41,695 nt of DNA from Sphingobacteriales bacterium 46-32 (GTDB lineage: Bacteria > Bacteroidota > Bacteroidia > Chitinophagales > Chitinophagaceae): the NCBI GenBank assembly GCA_001898485.1, contig MKTY01000001.1, forward strand, positions 1 to 41,695. Reading direction: 5' to 3'. The notes beneath the pieces were generated by a model. That model did no database searches. It was not told the origin of the DNA and was given only the letters and a program-made list of their open reading frames with translations. Positions 16,198 through 23,502 of the stretch are shown here, piece after piece; the first letter of the stretch is position 1; every line of letters begins with the position of its first letter. The position numbers and the translations under genes are program-made.

Positions 16198-17301
16198 TTA
16201 TTTCTTGGTAAAAGTAGCTCCGGTAGCCGGGCCATTGATCTTGCTCAGGTCCACATCCGGATCATTTACATCACTCACATCATGAATATCCATCAGCAGT
16301 TTGGGCTTACGTCCGCCCATTACCTCCGGCACTGTCTCCTGCGGCTTGATGGCTTTTTCATAATGGTTGGCTGATATTACTGAATGACGGCTTACATGAG
16401 CAGGGCCTTCAATAACCCAGTCGTTGAGATCTTTTTTATCGAAACGGCAGGTATTGCAGATCCAGCCTGGTTTACCATCATAGCTTTCCACTTCACCCCA
16501 CTGATCCTTACGGGCAGTAACACGCAGCACTTCATCGCCACGGTTCCACAGTGTGACCTTGCCACAGCAGGTGGGACAATCGCGGTGCGCACTTACCGGT
16601 TTGGTAAACCATACCCGGTTTTTGAACCGGAAGGTTTTATCGGTCAGGGCGCCAACAGGGCATACATCGATCATATTGCCACTGAAATCATTGTCGATGG
16701 CTTTGGAGATATAGGTTGAGATCTCTGCATGATCGCCCCGGTCGAGCACACCATGCACACGTGTGTTGGTGAGCTGATCGGCTACATATGTACAGCGGTA
16801 GCAAAGAATGCAACGCGTCATGTGCAGCTGTATGTAAGGGCCAATATTTTCTTTTTCGAAGGTGCGGCGCGAAAATTCGTAGCGGGTGCCTTCCTTGCCA
16901 TGTTCGTAGCTCAGGTCCTGCAGATGACACTCACCGGCCTGGTCGCAGATAGGGCAATCGAGGGGGTGGTTGAGCAGCAGAAACTCCGTGACGCCGGCGC
17001 GGGCATCCAGTACACGATCGCTGGTAATATTTTTTACCTCCATGCCGTCCATTACGGTTGTGCGGCAGCTGGCCACCAGCTTGGGCATGGGACGCGGATC
17101 TTTTTCGGAGCCTTTACTAACTTCTACCAGGCATGTACGGCATTTACCACCGCTACCCTGCAGCTTGCTGTAAAAGCACATTGCAGGCGGGGTCACATCG
17201 CCACCAATCTGACGGGCTGCCATCAGGATGGTGGTGCCGGGGGCTACCTCCACCGTGATATTGTCGATGGTTACTTTAAAGAGTTGTTGTTCGTCAGCCA
17301 T
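16198..17301 (-). CDS. nuoG: NADH-quinone oxidoreductase subunit G, short form
   Basis: Iron-sulphur subunit of complex I carrying clusters N1b, N5 and N4. Visible ligands in the 367-residue protein are C42, C54, C57, C79 (2Fe-2S), H112, C116, C119, C125 (His-ligated 4Fe-4S) and C164, C167, C170, C214 (4Fe-4S). A further cysteine set (C242, C245, C282, C285) fits the small domain that starts the molybdopterin-oxidoreductase-like region. That large domain, which makes E. coli NuoG about 900 residues long, is otherwise absent: the protein ends about 80 residues later in a low-complexity acidic tail. Short NuoG versions occur in Bacteroidota as far as I recall. The gene lies 53 bases after nuoF and 10 before nuoH. 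Confidence 0.93.
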   Translation of the reverse strand: MADEQQLFKVTIDNITVEVAPGTTILMAARQIGGDVTPPAMCFYSKLQGSGGKCRTCLVEVSKGSEKDPRPMPKLVASCRTTVMDGMEVKNITSDRVLDARAGVTEFLLLNHPLDCPICDQAGECHLQDLSYEHGKEGTRYEFSRRTFEKENIGPYIQLHMTRCILCYRCTYVADQLTNTRVHGVLDRGDHAEISTYISKAIDNDFSGNMIDVCPVGALTDKTFRFKNRVWFTKPVSAHRDCPTCCGKVTLWNRGDEVLRVTARKDQWGEVESYDGKPGWICNTCRFDKKDLNDWVIEGPAHVSRHSVISANHYEKAIKPQETVPEVMGGRKPKLLMDIHDVSDVNDPDVDLSKINGPATGATFTKK

Positions 17302-17354
17302 TGATATAGTTCAATATTCTTGTTTCTGAATCGTGCGGCTTTGCCGCTTTCTGC

Positions 17355-18707
17355 TTATGCTGTTGCCAGCAACGGATCGGCATAATGCGCCAGTCCGTAA
17401 TTTTTTGTTATTGCCTCACTGGCATTGGTCACATGCCATTCAAATTCGTCGCGGAAATGGCGGATGGCTGCAGCCACCGGCCAGGCAGCCGCATCGCCCA
17501 GCGGGCAGATGGTATTACCTTCGATCTTGCGCTGAATATCCCACAACAGGTCAATATCGCTCATTTTACCCTGACCCTTCTCAAGGCGCAGCAGCAGTTT
17601 TTCCATCCAGCCGGTTCCTTCGCGGCAGGGCGAGCACTGTCCACAGCTTTCGTGACGGTAAAAACGGGCCAGAGTGTATGTATGTTTTACCACACACTGG
17701 TCTTCGTCGAGTACGATAAATCCACCTGAGCCCATCATAGAGCCGGTAGCAAAGCCACCATCGCTCAGGCTTTCGTAGTTCATGTAGCGGGTTTCACCTT
17801 TTGCTGTTTTCAACAACAGGTTTGCCGGCAAAATCGGAACAGATGATCCGCCGGGTATGCAGGCTTTAAGACGTTTGCCATTGGCAATGCCGCCGCAATA
17901 TTCATCGCTGTAAATAAATTCTTCTACAGAAATCGTCATGTCGATCTCAAACACGCCGGGCTTATTAAGATTACCACAGGCAGAAATAAGTTTGGTACCG
18001 GTTGATTTGCCCACACCGATTTTGGCATACTCCTCACCCCCTTCGTTGATGATGGGTACTACAGCCGCAATCGTCTCTACATTATTAACCACGGTAGGAC
18101 AATCCCACAACCCTTTTACGGCAGGGAAAGGTGGTTTGATACGGGGGTTGCCGCGTTTACCTTCGAGCGACTCGATGAGGGCAGTTTCTTCGCCGCAGAT
18201 ATAGGCACCTGCGCCGCGTTGTACATAGATGTCGCAATCAAAACCGGTGCCCAGGATATTTTTACCCAGCCAGCCATTGTTGCGCGCTTCCTGTATGGCC
18301 TGCTCGAGGATATCAACAATCCACCAGTATTCGCCACGGATATAGATAAAGGAGCGGTTTGATCCGAGTGCAAAGGAAGAAACGATCATTCCCTCGATGA
18401 GCAGGTGGGGAATGAACTCCATCAGATAGCGGTCTTTGAATGTACCGGGTTCCGATTCATCGGCATTGACCACGAGATAGCGGGGTATGCCTTCGGGTTT
18501 GGCGAGGAAGCTCCACTTCATGCCGGTAGGAAAACCTGCACCGCCACGGCCACGCAAGCCACTCTTCTTCACTTCCTCGGTAACGGCATCGGGGCTAAGG
18601 GTCTTAAGTGCCTTCTCCACGCTGCGGTATCCGCCCTCGCGGCGGTACACTTCGTAACTCCGGATATTCTCTACGTGTGCTTTTTCCAGTAATAATTTTC
18701 TAGCCAT
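17355..18707 (-). CDS. nuoF: NADH-quinone oxidoreductase subunit F
   Basis: The NADH-oxidising flavoprotein of complex I, holding FMN and cluster N3. The 450-residue product from the ATG at 18705-18707 (MARKLLLEK) has the FMN-binding GRGGAGFPTG at 53-62, the NADH/FMN motif GAGAYICGEETALI at 165-178 and the cluster ligands C355, C358, C361 and C401. A longer reading adds 15 residues reaching into the repeat-bearing gap and is less likely. It is preceded by an NTF2-like gene and a 90-base gap rich in AAGG/CCTT words, which separate it from nuoE, its usual neighbour and direct partner. Confidence 0.96.
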   Translation of the reverse strand: MARKLLLEKAHVENIRSYEVYRREGGYRSVEKALKTLSPDAVTEEVKKSGLRGRGGAGFPTGMKWSFLAKPEGIPRYLVVNADESEPGTFKDRYLMEFIPHLLIEGMIVSSFALGSNRSFIYIRGEYWWIVDILEQAIQEARNNGWLGKNILGTGFDCDIYVQRGAGAYICGEETALIESLEGKRGNPRIKPPFPAVKGLWDCPTVVNNVETIAAVVPIINEGGEEYAKIGVGKSTGTKLISACGNLNKPGVFEIDMTISVEEFIYSDEYCGGIANGKRLKACIPGGSSVPILPANLLLKTAKGETRYMNYESLSDGGFATGSMMGSGGFIVLDEDQCVVKHTYTLARFYRHESCGQCSPCREGTGWMEKLLLRLEKGQGKMSDIDLLWDIQRKIEGNTICPLGDAAAWPVAAAIRHFRDEFEWHVTNASEAITKNYGLAHYADPLLATA

Positions 18708-18723
18708 TGTCAATTCGTCTTTT

Positions 18724-18794
18724 AAGGTCGAAGGCGGAAGGTAGAAGGTCAAAGGAATACCGTTCTCCTTTTACCTTTTGCCTTATACCTTTTT
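18724..18794. repeat. AAGG/CCTT-word inverted repeat upstream of nuoF
   Basis: Purine-rich words (AAGGTCGAAGGCGGAAGGTAG and similar) are followed after a short spacer by pyrimidine-rich words (CTCCTTTTACCTTTTGCC). The two sides can pair imperfectly. The element fills the gap between nuoF and the NTF2-like gene. Confidence 0.65.
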
Positions 18795-18797
18795 TAC

Positions 18798-19220
18798 CTA
18801 GAGTTTGGCGCTTTGCCGGGCCAGCAACTGCCAGCCCTTTTTATCTTTTTTCCAGACCTGCATTACGTGCAGGTTCATTGAAAAATCTTTTCCGTTTAGT
18901 TGGCCGGCCACCTGCAGTTTCAATACCAGTGTGGCTCCGTCCTTATCCTGTGTCAGCAGTTTAATATCACTGCTTTGCAGGGTGCTGTATACTACTTTTC
19001 CCGATACAAAATCGGCCCATATCTCACTCTTGCTTTGTACCCAGCCATTGGAATGACCATAGCTGAGCCGTTTGTCCAGCAGCAGTGCCAGCTGACTGCT
19101 GTCTTTGGTCACCAGTGCCTTATCCAGAGCAGTCACTGCTTTGAGCAGTGAGGTGCTGTCGGTTTGTGCTACTGCCGGTTGTGCGAACACGATCAGCAGC
19201 AGGACGGGCAACCATTTCAT
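18798..19220 (-). CDS. Secreted NTF2-like (DUF4440/SnoaL-type) protein
   Basis: The 140-residue product begins with a signal peptide (KWLPVLLLIVFAQPAVA, cleavage near AVAQ) and continues as a small alpha+beta domain of the nuclear transport factor 2 fold: an N-terminal helix (LLKAVTALDKALVTKDSSQL), the LLDKRLSYGHSNG segment and a C-terminal strand pair ending WQLLARQSAKL. Such domains often bind small ligands or act as lipoprotein-like accessories; no catalytic role can be assigned. The ATG at 19218-19220 is chosen over an upstream TTG. It lies in the same direction between nuoE (31-base gap) and nuoF (90-base gap), so it is probably cotranscribed with complex I, but it is not a known subunit. 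Confidence 0.75.
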   Translation of the reverse strand: MKWLPVLLLIVFAQPAVAQTDSTSLLKAVTALDKALVTKDSSQLALLLDKRLSYGHSNGWVQSKSEIWADFVSGKVVYSTLQSSDIKLLTQDKDGATLVLKLQVAGQLNGKDFSMNLHVMQVWKKDKKGWQLLARQSAKL

Positions 19221-19251
19221 ATTATTTCTTTTAACCAATACTTTTTACTCA

Positions 19252-19755
19252 TCAGTTATTAATCCGGGCAGCTTCGCGACGACACTCCTCAATAATCTGG
19301 TCCACTTTTTCTCTGGTGAGGTGCTCTTTATAATATTTACCCATTTGCATCATGGGAGCGTAACCACAGGCGCCCAGGCACTCTACCGTTTTGAGGGTAA
19401 AGAGTCCGTCGCTGGTGGTTTCGCCAGGTTTGATGCCCAGTTTTTCGCCGATATAGGCGATGATATCGTCGCAGCCACTGACCATGCATGGGCCGGTCTG
19501 GCATACTTCAAACATGTATTTACCTACTGGTTTGAGGTTAAACATGCTATAGAAGGTAGCCACTTCATATACTTCAATCGGTTTGAGCTGCAGCAGTGAG
19601 GCCACATAATCCATTACGGGCACATCGAGCCAGCCGCCAAATTCCTGCTGGGCCAGGTGCAGCACCGGTATAAGGGCGCTTTTCTGCTTTCCTGCAGGAT
19701 AACGGGCCACGATCTGCTCCACTTCCTTCTGCTTACTCTCTGAAAACTGTATCAT
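19252..19755 (-). CDS. nuoE: NADH-quinone oxidoreductase subunit E
   Basis: Thioredoxin-like complex I subunit carrying 2Fe-2S cluster N1a next to the FMN of NuoF. The 167-residue protein has the expected length and all four ligands: C85 and C90 (CQTGPC), C126 and C130 (CLGAC). The helical N-terminal part (PAGKQKSALIPVLHLAQQEFGG) is typical. The C-terminus EECRREAARINN is short. The gene is separated from nuoD by 536 non-coding bases with a tandem repeat array, an unusual break in an otherwise compact operon, and may have its own promoter or a processed transcript. Start ATG at 19753-19755. Confidence 0.96.
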   Translation of the reverse strand: MIQFSESKQKEVEQIVARYPAGKQKSALIPVLHLAQQEFGGWLDVPVMDYVASLLQLKPIEVYEVATFYSMFNLKPVGKYMFEVCQTGPCMVSGCDDIIAYIGEKLGIKPGETTSDGLFTLKTVECLGACGYAPMMQMGKYYKEHLTREKVDQIIEECRREAARINN

Positions 19756-20291
19756 ACCAAATAAAATATCGAATTAAGATTAACGGTTAAGGTTAAAGGT
19801 TAAGGGTTTAAGGTAAAGGGGGGCTTAATCTTCTTTCTCCTTCTGTCTTTTCCCTTCCTCCTTTTACCCTACTTATCACTTACCACTTATAACTCCTCTA
19901 CATCTATCTCTCCTTCTACCTTTCTCCTTCCGCCTTTTACCTTACTTATTACTTACCACTTAAAACTTATAACTCATCTTCTACCTTTTCCCTTCCTCCT
20001 TTTACCATACTTATCACTTAGCACTTAAAACTTATAACCCATCTTCTACCTTTCTCCTTCCTCCTTTTACCATACTTATCACTTACCACTTAAAACTTAT
20101 AACTCACCTTCTACCTTTTCCCTTCCTCCTTTTACCCTACTTATCACTTACCACTTAAAACTTATAACTCATCTTCTACCTTTTCCCTTCCTCCTTTTAC
20201 CCTACTTATCACTTACCACTTAAAACTTATAACTCCAGAACACAGCATTGCCCCATTCCTTTCTCCTTCTGCCTTTTCCCTTCTACCTTTC
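19756..20291. other. 536-bp non-coding gap within the nuo locus
   Basis: No gene is seen. Next to nuoE lie GGTTAA-type words (about 19775-19830, purine-rich on the plus strand). Beyond them are about six pyrimidine-rich repeat units (19840-20237), then a short degenerate run of CCTTT words up to the nuoD stop. Confidence 0.85.
19840..20237. repeat. Tandem array of about six 65-bp units
   Basis: The word CTTCTACC recurs at 19913, 19978, 20043, 20108 and 20173, exactly 65 bases apart, and a diverged unit precedes it at 19840. Each unit has a pyrimidine half (CTTTTCCCTTCCTCCTTTTA) and an AT half (CACTTACCACTTAAAACTTA). Units differ by only a few bases. In the nuo mRNA sense each unit carries AGGAGGAAGGG, and three of them place a start codon (ATG or GTG) at the next unit's border. 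There are no unique spacers. Confidence 0.92.
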
Positions 20292-21515
20292 CTACGCGTC
20301 CATTTCGCCTGCAATCAGATTGAGACTACTCATCACAATAATCGCATCGCTCAGCATTGCTCCTTTTATCAGCTCTTCATAAGCCTGATAATAAATAAAG
20401 CAGGGACGGCGGAAATGCAGGCGATATGGTGTACGTCCGCCATCGCTTACCAAATAGAAGCCCAGCTCGCCATTGGCACCTTCCACGCTATTGTATACTT
20501 CACCAGCCGGCATATCAATTTCACCCATGATGATCTTGAAGTGCCAGATAAGTGCTTCCATTTTTGTATATACATCTTTCTTTTCCGGCAGATAATACTC
20601 GGGTACATCTGCATGATATATATCTGCTTCAGTGCCTTTAAACTCCTGTACTTTTTCAAATGCCTGGCGAATGATGCTGAGCGACTCCCACATTTCCTGG
20701 TTACGTACCAGGAAGCGATCATAACAATCGCCCGTAGAACCTACGGGGATATTAAACTGGAAGTCTCCGTAACTGCTGTAGGGTGTTGCCACACGTACAT
20801 CATAGTCTACACCTGCAGCACGCAGGTTGGGACCGGTGAAACCGTAGTTGAGTGCGCGCTCCGCCGAGATGGCTCCAGCACCGATGGTGCGTTCCATAAA
20901 GATGCGGTTGCGGGTAAACAGGTTTTCAAATTCTTTCAGTACGCGGGGATATTCGTCCAGAAATTTCTGGATCTTCTGAAAAGCGATATCGTTGAAATTA
21001 CGTTCGAAGCCACCGATACGACCGATATTGGTGGTGAGCCGTGAGCCACATACCTCCTCATAAATTTCATAGATCAGCTCACGGTACTGCATCACATAGA
21101 GAAATCCGGTATAGGCACCGCTATCCACACCCACGATAGAGTTGCAGATAAGGTGGTCCGAAATACGGGCCAGCTCCATGATGATAATGCGGAGGTAGTC
21201 TACCCGTTTGGGTGTTTTTACGCCCAGCAGTTTTTCGCAGGTAAGGTGCCATCCCATGTTATTGATGGGGGAAGAGCAGTAATTGAGCCGGTCTGTGAGC
21301 GGAGTGATCTGGTAAAGCGGTCTCCGTTCGGCAATTTTTTCAAAGGCGCGGTGAATGTAACCGATAGTCTGTTCGGCAGACACGATACGCTCACCATCCA
21401 GTTCCAGGATATTCTGCATCACACCATGCGTAGCCGGGTGAGTAGGTCCCAGGTTAAGCGTGGTGGTTGTTTTTTCGATGCTGCCTTCGGGCAATTTGAT
21501 ATGCTGCTCAGCCAT
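20292..21515 (-). CDS. nuoD: NADH-quinone oxidoreductase subunit D
   Basis: 49-kDa-type subunit of complex I that, with NuoB, forms the quinone-reduction site. The 407-residue protein is a separate NuoD and not a NuoCD fusion. It has NLGPTHPATHGV near 22-33 (the quinone-site histidine loop), the QITPLTDRLNYCSSPINNMGW region, and the C-terminal LIAGEMDA related to hydrogenase large subunits, in which the metal-binding cysteines are lost as in all NuoD. It follows nuoC by 55 bases. Start ATG at 21513-21515. Confidence 0.96.
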   Translation of the reverse strand: MAEQHIKLPEGSIEKTTTTLNLGPTHPATHGVMQNILELDGERIVSAEQTIGYIHRAFEKIAERRPLYQITPLTDRLNYCSSPINNMGWHLTCEKLLGVKTPKRVDYLRIIIMELARISDHLICNSIVGVDSGAYTGFLYVMQYRELIYEIYEEVCGSRLTTNIGRIGGFERNFNDIAFQKIQKFLDEYPRVLKEFENLFTRNRIFMERTIGAGAISAERALNYGFTGPNLRAAGVDYDVRVATPYSSYGDFQFNIPVGSTGDCYDRFLVRNQEMWESLSIIRQAFEKVQEFKGTEADIYHADVPEYYLPEKKDVYTKMEALIWHFKIIMGEIDMPAGEVYNSVEGANGELGFYLVSDGGRTPYRLHFRRPCFIYYQAYEELIKGAMLSDAIIVMSSLNLIAGEMDA

Positions 21516-21570
21516 AAATCAGTTTGTTCGCGAGACGGGCACCGGGCCAGCCTCAGTATCGTCAATTCGT

Positions 21571-22161
21571 TTATACAATCGGGTGACCTTCTTCGTGTTT
21601 TCCGGCTTCGGTCACTGTGCCATGATCTGTTTTTTCGGTACCAAATCCGATAGCACCGCCACGGCCAAACATCTCATCGTCTTTATCTACACGGGTCTGA
21701 TCTTCGAGCGGATACTGTTTGCGCAGGGGGAAATAATCCATTTCGTCTACGTTGAGGATCCGTTTGAGATTGGGGTGGCCTATGAAGTTGATACCATAGA
21801 AATCGTAGGTTTCGCGCTCCATCCAGTTGGCCGCAGAAAACAATGCAGAAGCGGTATATACATCCGGTTTACCGGCGGGTACATATATTTTGAGACGAAG
21901 GCGCACATTGGCCTCCATATTATGCAGTTGGTATACGACTCCTATTTCTTTGCCGGCCTGATCGGGATAATGTACTCCGCACAGATCGGTGAGAAATCTG
22001 AACCGGAGATTTTCATCGTCGTACAGAAAATTCATCACCTTGAGGTTAAGCTCTGCGGGAGCGGTCACGCTCAGGAGTCCGAATGACTCTTCAAAAGAGA
22101 GAACAGCTTCGCCAAATTGGGTGGTCAGCTGTTGTTGTATGTATTCGTTAGTCAGTTGCAT
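21571..22161 (-). CDS. nuoC: NADH-quinone oxidoreductase subunit C
   Basis: 30-kDa-type peripheral subunit of complex I. The 196-residue product has the family signature ERETYDFYGINFIGHPNLKR (about 122-141) and an N-terminal alpha/beta domain. A C-terminal extension of about 35 residues (GGAIGFGTEKTDHGTVTEAG and on) is hydrophilic and not part of the conserved core. It lies 27 bases after nuoB and 55 before nuoD. Start ATG at 22159-22161. Confidence 0.94.
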   Translation of the reverse strand: MQLTNEYIQQQLTTQFGEAVLSFEESFGLLSVTAPAELNLKVMNFLYDDENLRFRFLTDLCGVHYPDQAGKEIGVVYQLHNMEANVRLRLKIYVPAGKPDVYTASALFSAANWMERETYDFYGINFIGHPNLKRILNVDEMDYFPLRKQYPLEDQTRVDKDDEMFGRGGAIGFGTEKTDHGTVTEAGKHEEGHPIV

Positions 22162-22188
22162 GAAATCTGTTTCTACTGAAGTAACATC

Positions 22189-22773
22189 TTACTGGATACC
22201 GTAGCTTTCGAGCAGGGCTTTATATTGCTCACCGTTCCGCCGGCGCAGGCTTTCTTTACCTACGAGGTCCTGGATTCGCATTACGCCATCGAGGATAGCC
22301 TCGGGGCGTGGCGGGCAGCCGGGTACGTATACGTCTACCGGCACCACCTGGTCAATACCCTGCAATACGCTGTATGTATCAAAAATGCCACCGCTCGAAG
22401 CGCAGGCACCTACGGCTATCACCCAGCGGGGTTCTGCCATTTGCAGGTATACCTGTTTCACCACGGGGCCCATTTTTTTGGCAATTGTACCCATTACCAT
22501 CAGCAGGTCGCACTGACGGGGAGAGAAGCCCACGCGCTCGCTCCCGAAACGGGCCAGATCATAGTGTGCGCCCATGGTGGCCATAAATTCGATACCACAG
22601 CAGCTGGTAGCAAAGGGAAGGGGCCAGATAGAGTTTTTACGTGCAAGACCAATTACACTATTCAGTGAAGTAGCAAAAAAACCTTCGCCCTGGTGACCTT
22701 CCGGCATATCTGCCATACTGATATCCTTAACCAGTGGCTTTTGCTTGATATTGAATGATACGGGACGTGACAT
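22189..22773 (-). CDS. nuoB: NADH-quinone oxidoreductase subunit B
   Basis: Subunit carrying the terminal 4Fe-4S cluster N2 that reduces quinone. From the ATG at 22771-22773 (MSRPVSF) the product has 194 residues. An upstream TTG would add only three residues. The ligands are visible as the adjacent pair C58-C59 (SCCGIEFMA), C124 (GACASSGG) and C153 (PGCPPRPEA), a complete set. An N-terminal stretch of about 35 residues precedes the core. The gene lies 117 bases after nuoA; that gap contains a stable hairpin (22831-22860). Confidence 0.96.
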   Translation of the reverse strand: MSRPVSFNIKQKPLVKDISMADMPEGHQGEGFFATSLNSVIGLARKNSIWPLPFATSCCGIEFMATMGAHYDLARFGSERVGFSPRQCDLLMVMGTIAKKMGPVVKQVYLQMAEPRWVIAVGACASSGGIFDTYSVLQGIDQVVPVDVYVPGCPPRPEAILDGVMRIQDLVGKESLRRRNGEQYKALLESYGIQ

Positions 22774-22830
22774 ATTACACAATTTGAAAATTTAAAGAGG
22801 CAGAACCGAGTCTGTATTACCTGGTTATAA

Positions 22831-22860
22831 CAAGCGGGAAAACCGGATGGTTTCCGCTTG
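22831..22860. other. Strong hairpin between nuoA and nuoB
   Basis: CAAGCGGGAAAACC and GGTTTCCGCTTG pair over about 12 bp with two single-base bulges and a 4-base loop. No U-tract follows on either strand, so it is more likely an mRNA processing or stability element than a terminator. Confidence 0.55.
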
Positions 22861-22890
22861 CAGGCCCTGTTTATGCACACCCTGCACTAC

Positions 22891-23283
22891 CTAATCTTCC
22901 CACTTCAGCGCCCCTTTGCGGATGATGTAGATAAATCCACAGAGGAAGAAACCTACAAACATCAGGACGGCCCAGAAACCACTCCAGCCCAGGTCTTTGA
23001 AATTGACCGCATAGGGATAGAAAAAGATCACTTCCACGTCGAATAACACAAAGAGGATAGCGGTGAGAAAGTATTTGATAGCCATTGGCTGACGCGCATC
23101 TCCATGCGTATCAATACCACTGGTAAAATTTTGCAACTTATCGGCTGTCTTTCGCCGGGGCCCCAGCAGGTGGGTCGCTATTGTAAGAACAACGATCAGG
23201 CCTACGGCAAAAATAAACTGGATGGCGACCGGCAGGTAAGAACTGGCGGTATCTGTTGGATTTATCTGGAGTAAATGGATCAT
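22891..23283 (-). CDS. nuoA: NADH-quinone oxidoreductase subunit A
   Basis: Three-helix membrane subunit of complex I and first gene of the nuo locus. The 130-residue protein has helices at about 19-40, 70-90 and 98-118. The long loop after helix 1 carries LQNFTSGIDTHGDARQPMAI (the family's C/S-G-x-x-P-type loop in modified form), followed by KYFLTAILFVLFDVEVIFFYPYA, the strongly conserved second helix with its acidic residues. A TATTTTTG -7 box ends 17 bases upstream of the ATG at 23281-23283. Confidence 0.94.
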   Translation of the reverse strand: MIHLLQINPTDTASSYLPVAIQFIFAVGLIVVLTIATHLLGPRRKTADKLQNFTSGIDTHGDARQPMAIKYFLTAILFVLFDVEVIFFYPYAVNFKDLGWSGFWAVLMFVGFFLCGFIYIIRKGALKWED

Positions 23284-23300
23284 AATTTTTACCCTAACGG

Positions 23301-23308
23301 CAAAAATA
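23301..23308 (-). promoter_or_regulatory. Bacteroidota -7 box (TATTTTTG) of the nuo operon
   Basis: On the minus strand TATTTTTG fits TAnnTTTG and ends 17 bases before the nuoA ATG. It is the best promoter candidate for the 14-gene operon. A matching -33 element at standard spacing is not obvious. Confidence 0.5.
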
Positions 23309-23396
23309 AGGTAGCAACATCAATTATCCTTAGAATATTATGACAATCCGGAAAGCTCTGTTGCCAGGCTGCTTTTTTACAGATTAATCAGGCAGA

Positions 23397-23435
23397 CACG
23401 GGGAGGTAAAAGGCCGGAGGCAGAAGGTAAAATAG
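23397..23435. repeat. Single purine-rich arm of the AAGG-word family
   Basis: GGGGAGGTAAAAGGCCGGAG followed by GCAGAAGGTAAAA matches the purine arm of the dispersed repeats but has no facing CCTT arm. It lies between the nuo promoter and the TPR-gene terminator. Confidence 0.5.
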
Positions 23436-23451
23436 CCAAATGGGTATTGAT

Positions 23452-23480
23452 AAAAAAAGCCCCGGACTTTGCCGGGGCCT
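23452..23480 (-). terminator. Intrinsic terminator of the tonB-pstS-TPR operon
   Basis: On the minus strand GCCCCGG and CCGGGGC form a GC-only stem with a 6-base loop, followed by seven T. It lies 22 bases after the TPR gene stop. Confidence 0.92.
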
Positions 23481-23502
23481 CGAAAAATGTTGGGGTTTGC
23501 GG

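Noticed and set aside
19840-20237. CRISPR array
   Set aside because: The 65-bp units follow each other directly without unique spacers, and no cas genes are present.
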